DNA of 64,000 nucleotides from Neobacillus sp. FSL H8-0543. GTDB lineage: Bacteria > Bacillota > Bacilli > Bacillales > Cytobacillaceae. Shown piece after piece: positions 24,502 through 34,212 of this stretch. The notes under the pieces are model-generated. The model ran no database searches and was not told the DNA's origin. It was given only the letters and a program-made list of their open reading frames with translations. Every line of letters starts with the position of its first letter. Positions within the stretch are counted from its first letter, which is position 1. The stretch is taken from contig NZ_CP151943.1 of NCBI RefSeq assembly GCF_038592905.1, positions 4,848,501 through 4,912,500 of the forward strand, written 5' to 3'. A program made the translations under genes and the position numbers.

Positions 24502-26259
24502 ATGAGTATTAAACCAAATGAAACAAAGCAGAACCCCAGTGAGAATGTAGCAACGGCAATAAACCCCAATCTCTACATGGGTGGATCTGTGGAAAAAGTG
24601 ACAATGTCTAACGGTGCAATTGTTAATAAAGTATTGGCAAAGCATTATACAGATCTGCCAGGGCCTTCCATAACAAAATTAACAGACAAAATTACGGTTT
24701 TGGAAAATTACTCACTAGAAAATACAATCATTATTGAAGGAAAAGAGGGAATCATTGTCTGGGATACCGGTTCAAATTTGGGGATTGGTAAAAAGAAATA
24801 TAAGGCACTAAGAAGTGTAACCGATAAACCGATTATGGCTATCATTTATTCTCATAACCACTACACGAAAGGGGCAAAAGCTTTCCTTTCTGAAGAAGCG
24901 GAAGATGGGTCTATCCAAATCATTGGTCACCCAGATATACATAAAAATACGATCAATTCAACGGCAGAGCTTGGAAAAGCAATCTCCAAATCAACAGCAC
25001 AGCACTTTGGGTTATACCTGCCAAATCAAGGACCTGATGCACCGCCTATTAGCTATGATGGTGGAAGTGATGCTGACAAGTCTTCTGGTTATGTAAAGCC
25101 AAACTATGGGGTAAGGGATGGAGAAGAACTAATGGTCGACGGAGTTAGGATACAGTTCTTTTATACTCCTGCGGACACATTTGATTCAATCACTGCCTGG
25201 CTCCCTGATCACGATACAGTCATCACAAACAGTATTTGGCATGTCCTTCCCAATATGTATACGTTAAGAGGACAGCCTTATCGTGATCCCGATTATTGGA
25301 TTAAAGGAATTGACCAGATTCGCAGTATTAGGCCTCAATATCTAATCACGTCACATGGCAATCCAATGAAAACTAGAGAAGCAAGCTATGAATTAGCGAC
25401 ATCTTATCGTGATGCCATGTCATTCATTTATTGTCAAACCATTCGATTGATTAATAAGGGGTTGAAGCCGGACGAGATTGCGGAGGAAATCACTTTGCCT
25501 GCCCATCTTTCGCAGCATCCTAGATTAATAGAAGTTTATGGTGAGTTCAAGCATCAGGTAAAGGGAGTTTACAGTGGTTTGATCGGCTGGTTTAGTTTAG
25601 ATGCTGCCGACATAAATCCAGTGCCAATCTCCTTTAGATCACTGAAAATTATTGAAGGCTATGGCGGAATTCCTAAAGTTCTTAAAGCTTGCCGTGAATC
25701 CATTGAAAATCATGAATATGCATGGGCAGCGGAGCTGGTTACACATGTGTTGAATATACAGCCTGACCTGAAGGAAGCCCGCGAGATGAAAGCCGAAGCT
25801 TTAAGGGAAATGGGTCAATTGACATCGGCCCTATCATCAAGAGGCTTCTATCTTTCCCAAGCACTCGAGCTTGAGGGGAAGGTTGATCTATCAAACATCC
25901 CTAATTCGTTCTCGAAAAATTACGATAAAGCAGCAGCGCAAAAGTATCCAATCGAAACCTCCATCAAGCTGCTGGAGTATAAAATAATCCCAGGTAAATG
26001 TGAGCATCTTAATCGGATTTTATCCATTGAATTTACTGACCTAAATCAAACATTCGGTTTACACGTCAGAAATGGGGTTGCTGAATTTATTGATTCCCCT
26101 CCTAAACAGCCCAATATATCAATCGCTCTGCCAAGCACAGTTTGGTTAGACATCATTTTGGGCAAGTATACCATCGATGAGGCTCTCAATCATGATTCTG
26201 TCCAGATTAGTGGAGAGGGCTCAGCCATCAGTGAACTGATGCAAAGCTTTGATTTATAA
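24502..26259 (+). CDS. Alkylsulfatase-family MBL-fold protein with altered metal motif (long paralogue 1)
   Basis: A 585-aa cytoplasmic protein with the three-part layout of SdsA/BDS1 alkylsulfatases: MBL fold (about 55-330), dimerisation domain (about 335-480; VKGVYSGLIGWF, YAWAAELVTHVL) and an SCP2-like C-terminus (about 485-585). The HxHxDH zinc motif reads H118-N-H120-Y-T122-K123, so the Asp and third His are lost. The later acidic ligand region reads VITNSIW instead of the family's glutamate-containing AEN. A later His (TSHGNP) remains. It may bind one metal or act non-enzymatically. GAGGAGG at 24489-24495 precedes the ATG. Its tandem paralogue follows 30 bp later. Confidence 0.85.
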   Translation: MSIKPNETKQNPSENVATAINPNLYMGGSVEKVTMSNGAIVNKVLAKHYTDLPGPSITKLTDKITVLENYSLENTIIIEGKEGIIVWDTGSNLGIGKKKYKALRSVTDKPIMAIIYSHNHYTKGAKAFLSEEAEDGSIQIIGHPDIHKNTINSTAELGKAISKSTAQHFGLYLPNQGPDAPPISYDGGSDADKSSGYVKPNYGVRDGEELMVDGVRIQFFYTPADTFDSITAWLPDHDTVITNSIWHVLPNMYTLRGQPYRDPDYWIKGIDQIRSIRPQYLITSHGNPMKTREASYELATSYRDAMSFIYCQTIRLINKGLKPDEIAEEITLPAHLSQHPRLIEVYGEFKHQVKGVYSGLIGWFSLDAADINPVPISFRSLKIIEGYGGIPKVLKACRESIENHEYAWAAELVTHVLNIQPDLKEAREMKAEALREMGQLTSALSSRGFYLSQALELEGKVDLSNIPNSFSKNYDKAAAQKYPIETSIKLLEYKIIPGKCEHLNRILSIEFTDLNQTFGLHVRNGVAEFIDSPPKQPNISIALPSTVWLDIILGKYTIDEALNHDSVQISGEGSAISELMQSFDL

Positions 26260-26289
26260 ACTAAACCTATCAAAGGAGGGAATGGCGGT

Positions 26290-28005
26290 ATGGATCAAAT
26301 GACAGAACAACATTTGAAATCTCCTTACCTTGGAGCACCCGTGGATCAAATGACAATGCCTCATGGAGCTTTTGTCAATAAACTTATGGGAGAAGCCTAT
26401 GGGAAACGAAGAAAATCAAAAATTAGGAAAATAGGAAACCGAATTACCGTATTAGAGAGATTTTTCCTGGAAAACTCAGTAATTATCGAGGGTGAGAATA
26501 GCGTCATTTTCTGGGATACAGGTTCCAATATGGGAATTGGAAAAAAGAAATACCAATTGCTGCGGCAAATAACTGATAAACCAGTACGAGCCATTATTTA
26601 CTCCCACAGTCATTATACCAATGGAGCAAGAGCGTTTGTCCCAGAAGGGGAAGAGGGAAAATTGATTGACATCATTGGTCATCCAGATATCCATAAAAAT
26701 TGTATGAATTCCGGTATTGAACTGGGGCCAGCTTTCTCCCGTAATATTGCTCAGCATTTTGGCATGATGCTCCCTAGAACGGGTCATGATGCTTCGCCAA
26801 TCAATTATGAAGGAGAGGATGGAGAGGATAAATCCTCAGGTTATATAAGGCCAACCTATGAGATTAAGCATGAAGAAGAATTAACGATTGATGGGGTGAG
26901 AATGCAATTTTTTTACTCTCCTTCAGATGCGAATGATTCGATTACCCTATGGCTTCCAGACGATGATACAGTGATCACGAACAGCATTCTTAGCTCGTTG
27001 CCCAATATGTATACATTAAGGGGTCAGCCATATCGTGATCCTGTCATGTGGATGAACGGAATTGATAATATAAGACGAATCAACCCCACTTACCTTGTTC
27101 CTGAACATGGTGAAGTGATGCTAACAAGGGAAGACAGCTATGAATTGGCTACTGCTTACCGGGACTCCATTGCTTTTATCTATAGCCAAACTATTCGTGG
27201 GATTAACAAAGGGTTGAAACCAGATGAAATCGCAGAATCTGTTAAGCTCCCGGAACATCTTGCCAAGCATCCTCGTCTAACGGAAACCTACTTGGAACTA
27301 AAGCACCATGTAAAGGGAGTTTATAGCGGGTTAATTGGCTGGTTCAGTATGGACGCAGCAGATATTAATCCTGTCCCCCGTAAAATTCGTGCTCAAAAAT
27401 TAATACAAGGTTTTGGGGGAATTGATAAAGTCGTAAATTCTGCCAAGGAATCTTTAGTGAATAAAGAATACGCTTGGGCAGCAGAACTTATTAACTATGT
27501 TTTGACGATTGCTCCTGACTATGAACAGGCCAAACAAATAAAGGCTGATGCATTAAGGAAAATGGCTTATGTCACGCCAGCTTCATCATCAAGAAACTTT
27601 TATTTAACCCAGGCCTACGCTCTGGAAGGAAAGATCGATTTTAATCAAATTCCAGCTGGTTTTTCACCAGTTGACGAGAAAAGAATTGGCGCCCTGCCAA
27701 TCGTGGAGGCTGTAAGGGTCCTTCAATATCGGATTGACCCTATTAAATCAGCCGGCACCGATGCACAGATAGAGTTACATTTTATTGATAAAAGCGAAAC
27801 CTTGGGCCTGTGTATTCGAAATGGAGTGGCGGAGTGTGTTCATCATGCATTGCAAAATCCGACTTATTCACTCTCCGTCCAAAGTTCTGACTGGTACAGC
27901 TTGATCTTTAAGCGAAATGATTTATCTGCCTTACTATCCAGCGGACGAGTACAACTAACAGGGGATCCGCAGGCATTGATTGGAATATTAGAAATGTTTG
28001 AATAA
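26290..28005 (+). CDS. Alkylsulfatase-family MBL-fold protein with altered metal motif (long paralogue 2)
   Basis: 571 aa, clearly a duplicate of the preceding gene (shared DTGSNMGIGKKKY, MYTLRGQPYRDP, GLIGWFSMDAADINPVP). The zinc motif is again changed: H106-S-H108-Y-T110-N111 in place of HxHxDH. The region that follows is LSSLPNMY, lacking even the His kept in paralogue 1. The parallel loss in both copies points to a conserved feature of this subfamily, not random decay. AAGGAGGG (26274-26281) precedes ATG 26290. It has no signal peptide. The domain order is the same: MBL, dimerisation, SCP2-like. Confidence 0.85.
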   Translation: MDQMTEQHLKSPYLGAPVDQMTMPHGAFVNKLMGEAYGKRRKSKIRKIGNRITVLERFFLENSVIIEGENSVIFWDTGSNMGIGKKKYQLLRQITDKPVRAIIYSHSHYTNGARAFVPEGEEGKLIDIIGHPDIHKNCMNSGIELGPAFSRNIAQHFGMMLPRTGHDASPINYEGEDGEDKSSGYIRPTYEIKHEEELTIDGVRMQFFYSPSDANDSITLWLPDDDTVITNSILSSLPNMYTLRGQPYRDPVMWMNGIDNIRRINPTYLVPEHGEVMLTREDSYELATAYRDSIAFIYSQTIRGINKGLKPDEIAESVKLPEHLAKHPRLTETYLELKHHVKGVYSGLIGWFSMDAADINPVPRKIRAQKLIQGFGGIDKVVNSAKESLVNKEYAWAAELINYVLTIAPDYEQAKQIKADALRKMAYVTPASSSRNFYLTQAYALEGKIDFNQIPAGFSPVDEKRIGALPIVEAVRVLQYRIDPIKSAGTDAQIELHFIDKSETLGLCIRNGVAECVHHALQNPTYSLSVQSSDWYSLIFKRNDLSALLSSGRVQLTGDPQALIGILEMFE

Positions 28006-28067
28006 GTTTAAGAGTCCCTACTATCTAATGATTGGGAAGAAATTATTTTATTCAAAAAGGAGAAAAA

Positions 28068-28916
28068 ATGGTTACCAAAAAGTCGATTAAGATTGATACC
28101 CTAAATATCTCGTATGTAGATGAGGGAGAACAGGGGGCTCCTCCTGTTCTGCTCATCCATGGTGTACCCGAGTCAAGTATGTTATGGAAGCATCTCATCC
28201 CAGGAATTGTTTCGCAAGGTTTTCGGACCATTGCTCCGGACCTCCCTGGATTTGGCCAAAGTGATCGATTTCAGACTGAATCATCATGGGCTAATTATGT
28301 CAAATTTATTAATCGTTTTACTGAAGAACTTAAGTTAGAAAAAGTACATCTCATTGTTCATGATTGGGGCGGATTAATAGGTTTACGATGGGCCTGTGAT
28401 CATATAGAAAAAATCGGCAGTTTAATTATAAGTGACAGTTCATTTATACCGGGATACAGATGGCATCCGATAGCTAGAAAGTGGCGGACTCCTGAAGTTG
28501 GTGAACAAGTAATGGAAACGATGGCTGACAAAGAACAGTGGTTTACCAATATGAAGAAAGAAGTTCCTCCAATAGACGAAGAAGTGCTCGAAGACTTCTA
28601 CTCTATTTACCAAACAGAAGATTCACGAAGGGTCATTCTGGATTTATACCGATCGGCTAGTCCTGAGTTACTGGAACCCTATCAAAAGCTGTCAGCAATA
28701 AAAAGTCCCGTTACTATTTTGTGGGGGGAAAATGATCCTTACATTCACTATGAATTTGCCTATAAAATGCGTGACCTACAATATCCGCATGCTGCGGTCC
28801 ATATAATACCTGACGCCGGTCATTTTATCCATATTGAGGCACCTCAGAAGGTGGTTCCATTGGTGGATGAACACTTTCAAACTGTTAAAAATAATGAGCA
28901 AAAAATGATTCAATAA
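28068..28916 (+). CDS. Alpha/beta hydrolase of the haloalkane dehalogenase/epoxide hydrolase type
   Basis: About 282 aa from ATG 28068 (AAGGAG upstream). The nucleophile elbow is VHDWGG with Asp D99 followed by W100, as in dehalogenases and epoxide hydrolases and unlike Ser esterases. HGVPES (residue 31) forms the oxyanion region, GENDPYI gives an acidic residue and DAGHFIHIEAP the catalytic His. A variable cap domain lies around residues 125-210. It should open an epoxide, remove a halogen or cleave a related bond. It lies between the alkylsulfatase-like pair and the acyl-CoA ligase. Confidence 0.88.
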   Translation: MVTKKSIKIDTLNISYVDEGEQGAPPVLLIHGVPESSMLWKHLIPGIVSQGFRTIAPDLPGFGQSDRFQTESSWANYVKFINRFTEELKLEKVHLIVHDWGGLIGLRWACDHIEKIGSLIISDSSFIPGYRWHPIARKWRTPEVGEQVMETMADKEQWFTNMKKEVPPIDEEVLEDFYSIYQTEDSRRVILDLYRSASPELLEPYQKLSAIKSPVTILWGENDPYIHYEFAYKMRDLQYPHAAVHIIPDAGHFIHIEAPQKVVPLVDEHFQTVKNNEQKMIQ

Positions 28917-28953
28917 ATTTTACAAGAAACTGAAGCAAGGGATTGATTAAGAC

Positions 28954-30573
28954 ATGATGGATGTTCAATTAACTACAATTTCTTTACTAAAAAGAGCAGA
29001 GAAATATTTCGCTAAGAAAACGGTTGTTTCCAGGACTCCATCTGGTATTCAACGATTCACTTATCAACAAATAGGTGAGAGAATCAGAAGATTATCAAGT
29101 GTTCTGGAGAAACTGGGTGTGAACAGAGGGGATATGGTTGGAACCATAGGCTGGAACCATCACTGGCATTTAGAGGCGTATTTTGCGATTCCAAATATGG
29201 GAGCAGTGCTGCATACAATAAATTTTCGCCTTTCGGACGAACATTTGATATATATCATCAACAATGCAAAGGATAAGGTTTTGCTTGTTGACAAAGATTT
29301 CCTTCCTATTATTGAAAGAGTAAAGGACAAGATTCCATCAGTTGAGTCCATTATTGTGATGACCGATGAGGAAGAGCTTCCGTATACGGAGCTGAGTTCA
29401 TTGTATTTATATGAAAAACTGATTCGTAATGGGGACCCAAACTATCAGTTTCCAACAGATATTAAGGAAAGCGAACCTGCAGGGATTTGCTATACATCCG
29501 CAACTACTGGAAACCCAAAGGGTGTCTTGTATACCCATCGGAGCATGGTCCTGCACAGCATGGCTCAAAGCATGGCGGATGGAGTCGGCATTTCAGAGGG
29601 GGACACAGCTCTTGTCATCGTTCCGATGTTCCACGTCAATGCATGGGGACTGCCTTTTACAGCAGCGATGCTAGGTACGACTCAAGTATTGCCTGGACCA
29701 AACTTTACTCCCAAGGTACTTTTGGAACTGATCCAATCCGAAAAAGTGACGTTAACAGCAGCAGTGCCAACTGTTTTGCTAGGTATAATAAATGAGTTGG
29801 AATCACATCCATATGATACATCAAGTCTACGGATGATAGTGAATGGGGGTTCTGCAGCTCCAAAAAGTATGATCCGAGATTACGAGATGAAACATCAAAT
29901 TCCATTCTATCAAGCTTATGGAATGACAGAAACAAGTCCGTTTGTTTCGATCACCCGTTTGAAAAGCTATCAGCAGGATTTGCCTTACGAATCGAAGCTT
30001 GACTTAAAAGCAAAGCAAGGAATAATGGTTCCGGGAGTAGAAGCAAAAATTATTGATGAAAATGGCGAAGTACAATGGGATGGAAAAAGTATGGGAGAAT
30101 TGCTTCTTCGTGGGCCGTGGATTACTGATTCCTATTATAAGGAACCGGAGAAAACAAAAGAAGCTATTGTGGATGGTTGGCTGCATACAGGTGATATTGC
30201 GACGATAGATGAAGAGGGCTTTGTAAAACTGGTCGACCGGACAAAGGATTTAGTAAAAAGCGGTGGTGAGTGGATCTCTTCCGTAGATTTAGAAAATGCT
30301 ATAATGGCTCACGAAGCAGTTGCGGAAGCTGCAGTTGTTGGTCTGCCACATCCAAAATGGCAGGAACGTCCGATAGCGGTAGTCGTTTTAAAAGAAAAAT
30401 TTAGAGATAAAGTAACAAAAGAGGACATCATTGAATTTATTAAACCGCAGTTTGCGAAATGGTGGATTCCGGATGATGTTATCATGATGGATGAAATCCC
30501 TAAAACCTCTGTTGGAAAGTTTCTAAAGCGAGCATTAAGAGAGAAGTTGGAATCATTCTTTGTGGCAAAGTAA
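28954..30573 (+). CDS. Long/medium-chain acyl-CoA ligase (AMP-forming)
   Basis: A 539-aa ANL-superfamily enzyme. It has the P-loop CYTSATTGNPKGVLYTH, YGMTETSPF, GWLHTGDIA, the hinge SGGEWISS and the C-terminal catalytic Lys segment KTSVGKFLKRAL. It should activate a carboxylic acid to its CoA thioester with ATP via an acyl-adenylate. Between the SDR/hydrolases and the ABC importer, it is the expected entry point to beta-oxidation. Its exact substrate cannot be read from sequence. Confidence 0.9.
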   Translation: MMDVQLTTISLLKRAEKYFAKKTVVSRTPSGIQRFTYQQIGERIRRLSSVLEKLGVNRGDMVGTIGWNHHWHLEAYFAIPNMGAVLHTINFRLSDEHLIYIINNAKDKVLLVDKDFLPIIERVKDKIPSVESIIVMTDEEELPYTELSSLYLYEKLIRNGDPNYQFPTDIKESEPAGICYTSATTGNPKGVLYTHRSMVLHSMAQSMADGVGISEGDTALVIVPMFHVNAWGLPFTAAMLGTTQVLPGPNFTPKVLLELIQSEKVTLTAAVPTVLLGIINELESHPYDTSSLRMIVNGGSAAPKSMIRDYEMKHQIPFYQAYGMTETSPFVSITRLKSYQQDLPYESKLDLKAKQGIMVPGVEAKIIDENGEVQWDGKSMGELLLRGPWITDSYYKEPEKTKEAIVDGWLHTGDIATIDEEGFVKLVDRTKDLVKSGGEWISSVDLENAIMAHEAVAEAAVVGLPHPKWQERPIAVVVLKEKFRDKVTKEDIIEFIKPQFAKWWIPDDVIMMDEIPKTSVGKFLKRALREKLESFFVAK

Positions 30574-30586
30574 CTGAAATTTCAGT
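30573..30586. other. Perfect 14-bp palindrome at ligase stop codon
   Basis: ACTGAAATTTCAGT begins at the last base of the ligase stop codon, 56 bp before the binding-protein start. It lacks a loop, so an operator or a weak terminator (ATATTTTTATT follows) is possible. No second copy was seen. Confidence 0.3.
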
Positions 30587-30628
30587 ATATTTTTATTAAT
30601 ACTAAATTACGAGGGTGTGAGTATATCG

Positions 30629-32236
30629 ATGAAAACATCGAAAAAGTGGTTAAATATAAGTTTTGCCCTAATTTTGACTATGGTTCTCGTTCTAACTGGC
30701 TGTTCATCATCAAGCGAAACTTCTAAAGAAACCAATTCCAATAATAAATCGACTGATAATGACACAAACAAAGTAAAGGTTCTAAAAGTAGCGATGCCTG
30801 GTAATGCGACCAGATTAGATCCAGCTTTTGCCGCTTCCGCTCCTGACCTTACGGTTAACCAAACTCTCTATAATGGTCTGGTACGATTTAAGCCTGGAAC
30901 TGTTACTGTCGATGGAATCGAGGGAGATTTGGCAGAATCTTGGGAAGCCAGTGATGATGGAACTGTTTGGACGTTTAAGCTTCGAAAAGGTGTGCAGTGG
31001 CATTTTGGTTATGGGGAACTTAAAGCTTCAGACGTAAAGTGGACCTATGAACGTCTACTCAATCCAGAAACAGGCTCACCCTATCTTGAAGATTTAAAGA
31101 TTATTAAGGAAGTTCAAACCCCTGATGACTATACGGTAGTTTTCCAGTTACACCGTCCTGACCCTTCTTTCCTTCCGCGATTGCTGGGTGACGATTCTGC
31201 AGGAGCAATAGTAAAGAAAGAAGCAATTGAGGAAGCCGGGAAAGATTCGATGGTAAAACCAGTAGGGACTGGGCCATTCATGTTAAAAGAGTATAAACTC
31301 AATGAAAAAGTGGCTTTAGAAAAAAATAAAGATTTCTTCCGAGGTGAACCAAAGCTTGATGGAATTGAATTTATTACGATGGCGGATCAAAATTCAGTGG
31401 ATATTGCCATGGAAAAGGGTGAGATTCATCTAGCAACTGGAAATGCGGATAAGTTATGGGTTGAGAAGACGGAGAAAAAAGATTTCACTATTGATTATCC
31501 GGATCCGCCGCTCAACTGGTTACTTCACCTTGATTCAACTATTAAACCGCTCGATGATATTCGTGTTCGAAAAGCGATTGCCCATGCCATTGATATGGAG
31601 AAATTTGTAAAGGAAGTTTATACCTCTAAAGTTGCAACGCTCGCTTCTGGACCGTTGGCAAGTAACATGGAGGGGCATGCGGATTTGGGAAATTATAAGT
31701 ATGACCCTGAATTATCAAAAAAATTACTAAAAGAGGCTGGCTACCCAGATGGATTGGAACTGCCACCAAACTTTGTTAATACCCGCTCTTCGTATCTAAA
31801 TCAGATGACCTTTATCCAAGAACAATTGCGCCAAGTAGGAATTAAAATGGAATTAACGCAGGCTGATATTCCAACGTATCAAGCGAATATTCGTAAAGGG
31901 TTGAACAATATAAGTCTATATACAAAAAATTTCAAGCCTCATGCTGCTTTCCCAGTCAATTTCTTTTTCCATACTGGATCTATTGGAAAAACGAACTTTT
32001 CTAAGTACGACAAATCAGATAGCTTAATAGAGCAGGCGGCACAGGAAATGGATCCGGCGAAGTCCAAGGAATTGTATGAAGAACTTCAAAAACAAATAAT
32101 GGATAATTATTCAATCGTTCCACTGATTGAAACAAAAAGTATCCTTTTCCGGAGACCGGAAGTTAAACTTGGATACGATTTCAAGGGCACGTTTGTTTAT
32201 TCCTATCCAATCTATGAAACAACTGATTTAGAGTAG
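30629..32236 (+). CDS. Peptide-type ABC solute-binding lipoprotein
   Basis: About 535 aa, SBP_bac_5 family. It has a lipoprotein signal with lipobox LVLTGC and a Ser/Asn-rich linker, then the binding domain (LDPAFAASAPDLTVNQTLYNGL, WEASDDGTVWTFKLRKGVQWHFG). ATG 30629 is chosen; the GTG at 30617 overlaps the GAGGGTG site. It feeds the permease/ATPase genes that follow. Family members bind peptides but also nickel, opines, sugar acids and other solutes, so the name peptide-type describes the fold only. Confidence 0.92.
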   Translation: MKTSKKWLNISFALILTMVLVLTGCSSSSETSKETNSNNKSTDNDTNKVKVLKVAMPGNATRLDPAFAASAPDLTVNQTLYNGLVRFKPGTVTVDGIEGDLAESWEASDDGTVWTFKLRKGVQWHFGYGELKASDVKWTYERLLNPETGSPYLEDLKIIKEVQTPDDYTVVFQLHRPDPSFLPRLLGDDSAGAIVKKEAIEEAGKDSMVKPVGTGPFMLKEYKLNEKVALEKNKDFFRGEPKLDGIEFITMADQNSVDIAMEKGEIHLATGNADKLWVEKTEKKDFTIDYPDPPLNWLLHLDSTIKPLDDIRVRKAIAHAIDMEKFVKEVYTSKVATLASGPLASNMEGHADLGNYKYDPELSKKLLKEAGYPDGLELPPNFVNTRSSYLNQMTFIQEQLRQVGIKMELTQADIPTYQANIRKGLNNISLYTKNFKPHAAFPVNFFFHTGSIGKTNFSKYDKSDSLIEQAAQEMDPAKSKELYEELQKQIMDNYSIVPLIETKSILFRRPEVKLGYDFKGTFVYSYPIYETTDLE

Positions 32237-32242
32237 CCTACT

Positions 32243-32287
32243 GTTGGTGGGAAGGAGCGTAGTTTTCTCTCCCTCCTTCTTCCCAAC
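32243..32287 (+). terminator. Hairpin between binding-protein and permease genes
   Basis: GTTGGTGGGAAGGAG pairs imperfectly with CTCCTTCTTCCCAAC; TTTACG follows. As at 2524-2557, it sits between binding protein and permease and probably sets their ratio. Confidence 0.5.
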
Positions 32288-32310
32288 TTTACGAAAACGG
32301 GGTGATTGTT

Positions 32311-33246
32311 TTGTTGAAATTTTTAGTACGGCGAATATTGGTTGCCATTCCAACAGTTTTTATTACCTTAACCATAATTTTTTTCGCTCTTAGAGTTCTT
32401 CCGGGGGATCCAGCATTAGTGATTCTGGGTGAAAATGCCAGTGAGGCGGCATTAGAAAATTTACGAAAGCAAATGGGATTAGATTTGCCTGTATGGCAAC
32501 AGTATTTACATTATTTGGGCGATATCTTTACCGGGAATTTTGGTGAATCCATTGCATCAGGAACCCCGGTTATGACACTTATTGCAGATAATTTCGTACC
32601 CACTATCGCTTTGTCCATTAGTAGTATTGTTGTTGGGTGTATTCTAGGGATTCCAATTGGGATCTTATCAGCCTTAAAGCCTAATTCTTGGATCGATTTC
32701 ATCATGCGAGTTTTTTCATTTATTTGGTTATCTTCACCACCATTCTTACTTGGAATTCTCCTGATTTTAGCTTTTTCTCTTAAGCTTAATATTTTCCCGT
32801 CTATGGGATCAGGTGAAGGGTTTTGGGGAAGTTTATTCCACTTGATTCTGCCAACCTTTACATTGGGTTTAATCCTTTCTGGTGTCATGATGAGATTCGC
32901 CCGTGCCAGTATGCTGGAGGAAATCAATCAAGATTATATTAGAACGGCTAAGGCAAAAGGTATTCCGAACAGGGTCGTTGTTTTTAAACATGCCTTAAGA
33001 AATAGTCTTATTCCTGTTATAACGGTCATTGGTATTGATATAACCGCTTTGATTAGTGGAGCTGTTATAACAGAAACGATTTTTAGCCGCCCAGGCTTAG
33101 GAAGTTTAGCGGTAGGTGCAATCCTAACGAGAGACTTTGCAATTCTTCAAGGATGCCTCATTCTGTTTGCTTTATTGGTTATTTTTGTGAACTTAATTGT
33201 GGATGTGAGTTATTCCTTTGTTAACCCAAAAATAAGGCCAAGATAA
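32311..33246 (+). CDS. Peptide-type ABC permease, DppB-like
   Basis: About 311 aa. It shows the MLKFLVRRILVAIPT start, VLPGDPALVILG, GLDLPVWQQYLHYLGDI and the coupling loop around EEINQDYIRTAKAKGIPNRVV with KHALRNSLIPV. A TTG start (32311, or 32314) is best placed behind CGGGGTGA (32298-32305). It partners the DppC-like gene that follows. Confidence 0.9.
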   Translation: MLKFLVRRILVAIPTVFITLTIIFFALRVLPGDPALVILGENASEAALENLRKQMGLDLPVWQQYLHYLGDIFTGNFGESIASGTPVMTLIADNFVPTIALSISSIVVGCILGIPIGILSALKPNSWIDFIMRVFSFIWLSSPPFLLGILLILAFSLKLNIFPSMGSGEGFWGSLFHLILPTFTLGLILSGVMMRFARASMLEEINQDYIRTAKAKGIPNRVVVFKHALRNSLIPVITVIGIDITALISGAVITETIFSRPGLGSLAVGAILTRDFAILQGCLILFALLVIFVNLIVDVSYSFVNPKIRPR

Positions 33247-33277
33247 ATATATTTAAAAGGAAAGGAGAGATGCTAAA

Positions 33278-34201
33278 ATGGTACAGCCATTACGACAGGA
33301 AACTGAAGCTAATCTAGTTTCGGAAATTTCAAATACAGAAATACCAGTTAAAAAACGTGTCAAATCTGCAGAATGGGCCGCATTTAAGAAAAACCCTTTA
33401 GGTATGACAGGGCTGGTGATTTTAGTTTTTATGTTATTGGTTGCCATAACGGCTCCGTTCATTATACCCCATGATCCTCTAGCTCAAGATGTTGCGAATC
33501 GTGCGAAGGGTGTCTCAGTAGAACATTGGCTTGGAACGGACCCTTTAGGAAGAGATATTTTAAGCCGTGTCATTTTGGGATCACAAACCTCCTTATTTGT
33601 TGGCTTTATTTCAGTAGCTGTCAGTACTATTGTAGGAGGATTGCTAGGGATGGTTGCTGCTTATAAGGGGGGCTGGCTTGACGATGTATTAATGAGAATC
33701 CTTGAATCCATCATGATGATCCCACTTTTATTATTTGGATTAATGGTTCTTGTCGCATTAGGGTCAAGTATGACAACTTTAATCATTGTGATTAGCATTG
33801 GGTTAATTCCTGGGGTAGCAAGAATGGCAAGGGGATCCGCCTTGGAAGTAAAAGAGCGGGAGTATATTAAAGCAGCGATCTCTTTAGGGGCAGGAAACTT
33901 TCGGGTGATCATTCAGCATATTTTTCCCAATATTTTAGGGCCGCTATTGGTCATTTCCACCCTTCATATGTCTTCTGCCATTCGGATTGAAGCTAGTCTT
34001 AGCTTTCTGGGAGTTGGTGTTCAGCCTCCGACACCTACATGGGGAAATATGATTCAGGAAGGGTTTACATATATCACCTCTACCCCTGGACTAGTCCTTT
34101 TCCCTGGGTTGGCGCTGCTTATTGTATCGATTGCGTTTAATGTAGTGGGGGATGCGATGCGTGACGCCTTCGATCCCCATATTAAACAACAGAGAAAGTA
34201 G
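33278..34201 (+). CDS. Peptide-type ABC permease, DppC-like
   Basis: 307 aa. An N-terminal cytoplasmic tail of about 45 residues precedes the first helix. LGTDPLGRDILSRVILG and the coupling loop around REYIKAAISLGAGNFRVIIQHIFPN are typical, and the C-terminus ends DAMRDAFDPHIKQQRK. AAAGGAGAG (33261-33269) precedes the ATG. It lies 31 bp after the DppB-like gene and 11 bp before the ATPase. Confidence 0.92.
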   Translation: MVQPLRQETEANLVSEISNTEIPVKKRVKSAEWAAFKKNPLGMTGLVILVFMLLVAITAPFIIPHDPLAQDVANRAKGVSVEHWLGTDPLGRDILSRVILGSQTSLFVGFISVAVSTIVGGLLGMVAAYKGGWLDDVLMRILESIMMIPLLLFGLMVLVALGSSMTTLIIVISIGLIPGVARMARGSALEVKEREYIKAAISLGAGNFRVIIQHIFPNILGPLLVISTLHMSSAIRIEASLSFLGVGVQPPTPTWGNMIQEGFTYITSTPGLVLFPGLALLIVSIAFNVVGDAMRDAFDPHIKQQRK

Positions 34202-34212
34202 GAGGTAGGAAA

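Noticed and set aside
24502..28005. Plain annotation as active alkylsulfatases
   Set aside because: The HxHxDH motif and a later acidic ligand segment are altered in both proteins, so a catalytic label would overstate the evidence.
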